From: Sva-07 sp035529175
GTDB taxonomy: Bacteria; Actinomycetota; Acidimicrobiia; Acidimicrobiales; Ilumatobacteraceae
NCBI GenBank assembly: GCA_035529175.1
Contig: DATKXG010000172.1
Location: 1-7,517 of the forward strand
Length of the DNA stretch: 7,517 nucleotides
Direction of reading: 5' to 3'
The notes under the pieces are model-generated. The model made no database searches, was not told the origin of the DNA, and saw only the letters and a list, made by a program, of their open reading frames with translations. This document shows, piece by piece, positions 6,987 to 7,517 of the stretch. The translations under genes and the position numbers were made by a program. Within the stretch, counting starts at the first letter, position 1. Each line of letters opens with the position of its first letter.

Positions 6987-6992
6987 CAGTCT
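6987..6992 (-). promoter_or_regulatory. Weak candidate -10 box of azlCD
   Basis: On the minus strand CAGACT ends 7 nt before the azlC GTG at 6980. It matches TAnnnT at positions 2 and 6 only. I list it because azlC lacks a Shine-Dalgarno site and the spacing repeats that of the other candidate leaderless genes here. Confidence 0.2.
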
Positions 6993-7000
6993 GGCGCCGG

Positions 7001-7006
7001 TAGCGT
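7001..7006 (+). promoter_or_regulatory. Candidate -10 box of trmB
   Basis: TAGCGT fits TAnnnT and ends 8 nt before the GTG at 7015, with no Shine-Dalgarno site between. A TTCACG at 6976-6981 could be a -35 box, but the 19-nt spacer is long. It would overlap the azlC start codon, so the two divergent promoters would share the 34-bp gap. Confidence 0.35.
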
Positions 7007-7014
7007 CGGGCGAC

Positions 7015-7517
7015 GTGGTCGTGACGGGTGGTGAGAGTGCTCGTTCGGTTCGCAGACCAGCAGCGTCGTTCAAGGTTCGTCGCCGTTCGTTGTCACCGAA
7101 GCGCCAAGCCGAGTTCGACGAGTGGATCCAACGATGGGGCCTCGACATCGAGGGTCCGATGCTCGATTGGGCCGAGGTCTTCGATCGAGGTGACGACGAT
7201 CGACGTGATGTGGGTCTCGACGTGGGCTTCGGTCACGGCGAGTCGACCATCGAGATGGCCGCCGCCGAGCCGCACCTCGACGTGATCGGGGTCGAGGTGC
7301 ACACGCCGGGCGTCGTGACCGTGCTCGATGCGATCGAGCATCGCGGCCTGCATCACATCCGAGTGGTGCACGGCGACCTCCTGCCGTTCCTCGATCGCGT
7401 CGCGCCCGAGTCGCTGGCCGTCGTGAGGATCTACTTCCCCGATCCGTGGACGAAGCGCCGCAACTTCCACCGGCGCCTCGTCGGACCGGATGTCGTCGCT
7501 GCGCTCACGGATCGCCT
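7015..7517 (+). CDS. trmB: tRNA (guanine-N7-)-methyltransferase TrmB, C-terminus off the right edge
   Basis: This enzyme methylates N7 of guanosine 46 in the tRNA variable loop using S-adenosylmethionine. The first 167 codons are present; about 50-70 residues should lie beyond the window. The SAM-binding motif I is LDVGFGHGEST (68-78), followed by IGVEVH with the ribose-binding acidic residue E94 (91-96). The catalytic and substrate motif IYFPDPWTKRR (139-149) is the clearest TrmB signature. The usual RHxKRR continuation reads RNFHRR, a small departure at two positions. The N-terminal SFKVRRRSLSPKRQAEFDE (18-36) also fits. GTG at 7015 is the first plausible start, with a second GTG at 7021; neither has a Shine-Dalgarno site, and a TAGCGT box 8 nt upstream suggests a leaderless mRNA. 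It is divergent from azlC. It is a housekeeping gene and not functionally tied to the operon. Confidence 0.93.
   Translation, partial: MVVTGGESARSVRRPAASFKVRRRSLSPKRQAEFDEWIQRWGLDIEGPMLDWAEVFDRGDDDRRDVGLDVGFGHGESTIEMAAAEPHLDVIGVEVHTPGVVTVLDAIEHRGLHHIRVVHGDLLPFLDRVAPESLAVVRIYFPDPWTKRRNFHRRLVGPDVVAALTDR

Noticed and set aside
6981..7148. A 56-residue N-terminal extension of AzlC.
   Set aside because: It lies over the trmB coding start, does not resemble AzlC, and GTG 6980 gives the normal family length.

Overview
The window is GC-rich and densely coding, and GTG or TTG starts are common. The gene families and the codon bias toward G/C in third positions suggest a high-GC actinobacterium. An Acidimicrobiia (Ilumatobacter-like) origin is a reasonable guess from the style of the proteins, but no marker in the window proves it. 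Seven genes can be supported, two of them cut by the window edges. I see no tRNA, rRNA, CRISPR array, insertion sequence or phage gene.

Layout. Bases 1-958 (minus) hold most of a DUF389 multi-pass membrane protein whose C-terminus lies off the left edge. After a divergent gap of about 110-165 bp, three plus-strand genes (1123-5262) form a tight operon: an Amidohydro_3 / N-acyl-D-amino-acid-deacylase-like hydrolase, a TauD/TfdA-type Fe(II)/2-oxoglutarate dioxygenase and a class III PLP aminotransferase related to glutamate-1-semialdehyde aminomutase. The first two overlap by an ATGA junction and the last two overlap by 8 bp, so translation is probably coupled. On the minus strand follow a bacterial-PH (bPH2) plus SHOCT membrane protein (5275-5943) and the azlC-azlD pair for branched-chain amino acid export (6279-6980 and 5974-6282, also with an ATGA overlap). 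The last gene is the start of trmB, the tRNA m7G46 methyltransferase, on the plus strand from 7015 and cut at the right edge.

How the genes may work together. The operon looks like a small catabolic or tailoring cassette: a C-N bond hydrolase that could release an amino compound, an oxygenase that could hydroxylate it or a linked substrate, and a transaminase that could remove or move the amino group. The substrate cannot be read from the sequence. The neighbouring AzlCD exporter is a separate, oppositely oriented unit.

The most notable regulatory observation is that several genes outside the operon lack a Shine-Dalgarno sequence and have a TAnnnT-like -10 box only 6-8 nt before the start codon, the geometry of leaderless transcripts. 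The best case is the bPH2-SHOCT gene (TTGACG, 16 nt, TACAGT, 6 nt, ATG), whose -35 box overlaps the azlD stop codon. No wholly new system is evident. The operon and the leaderless promoters are the parts worth following up.
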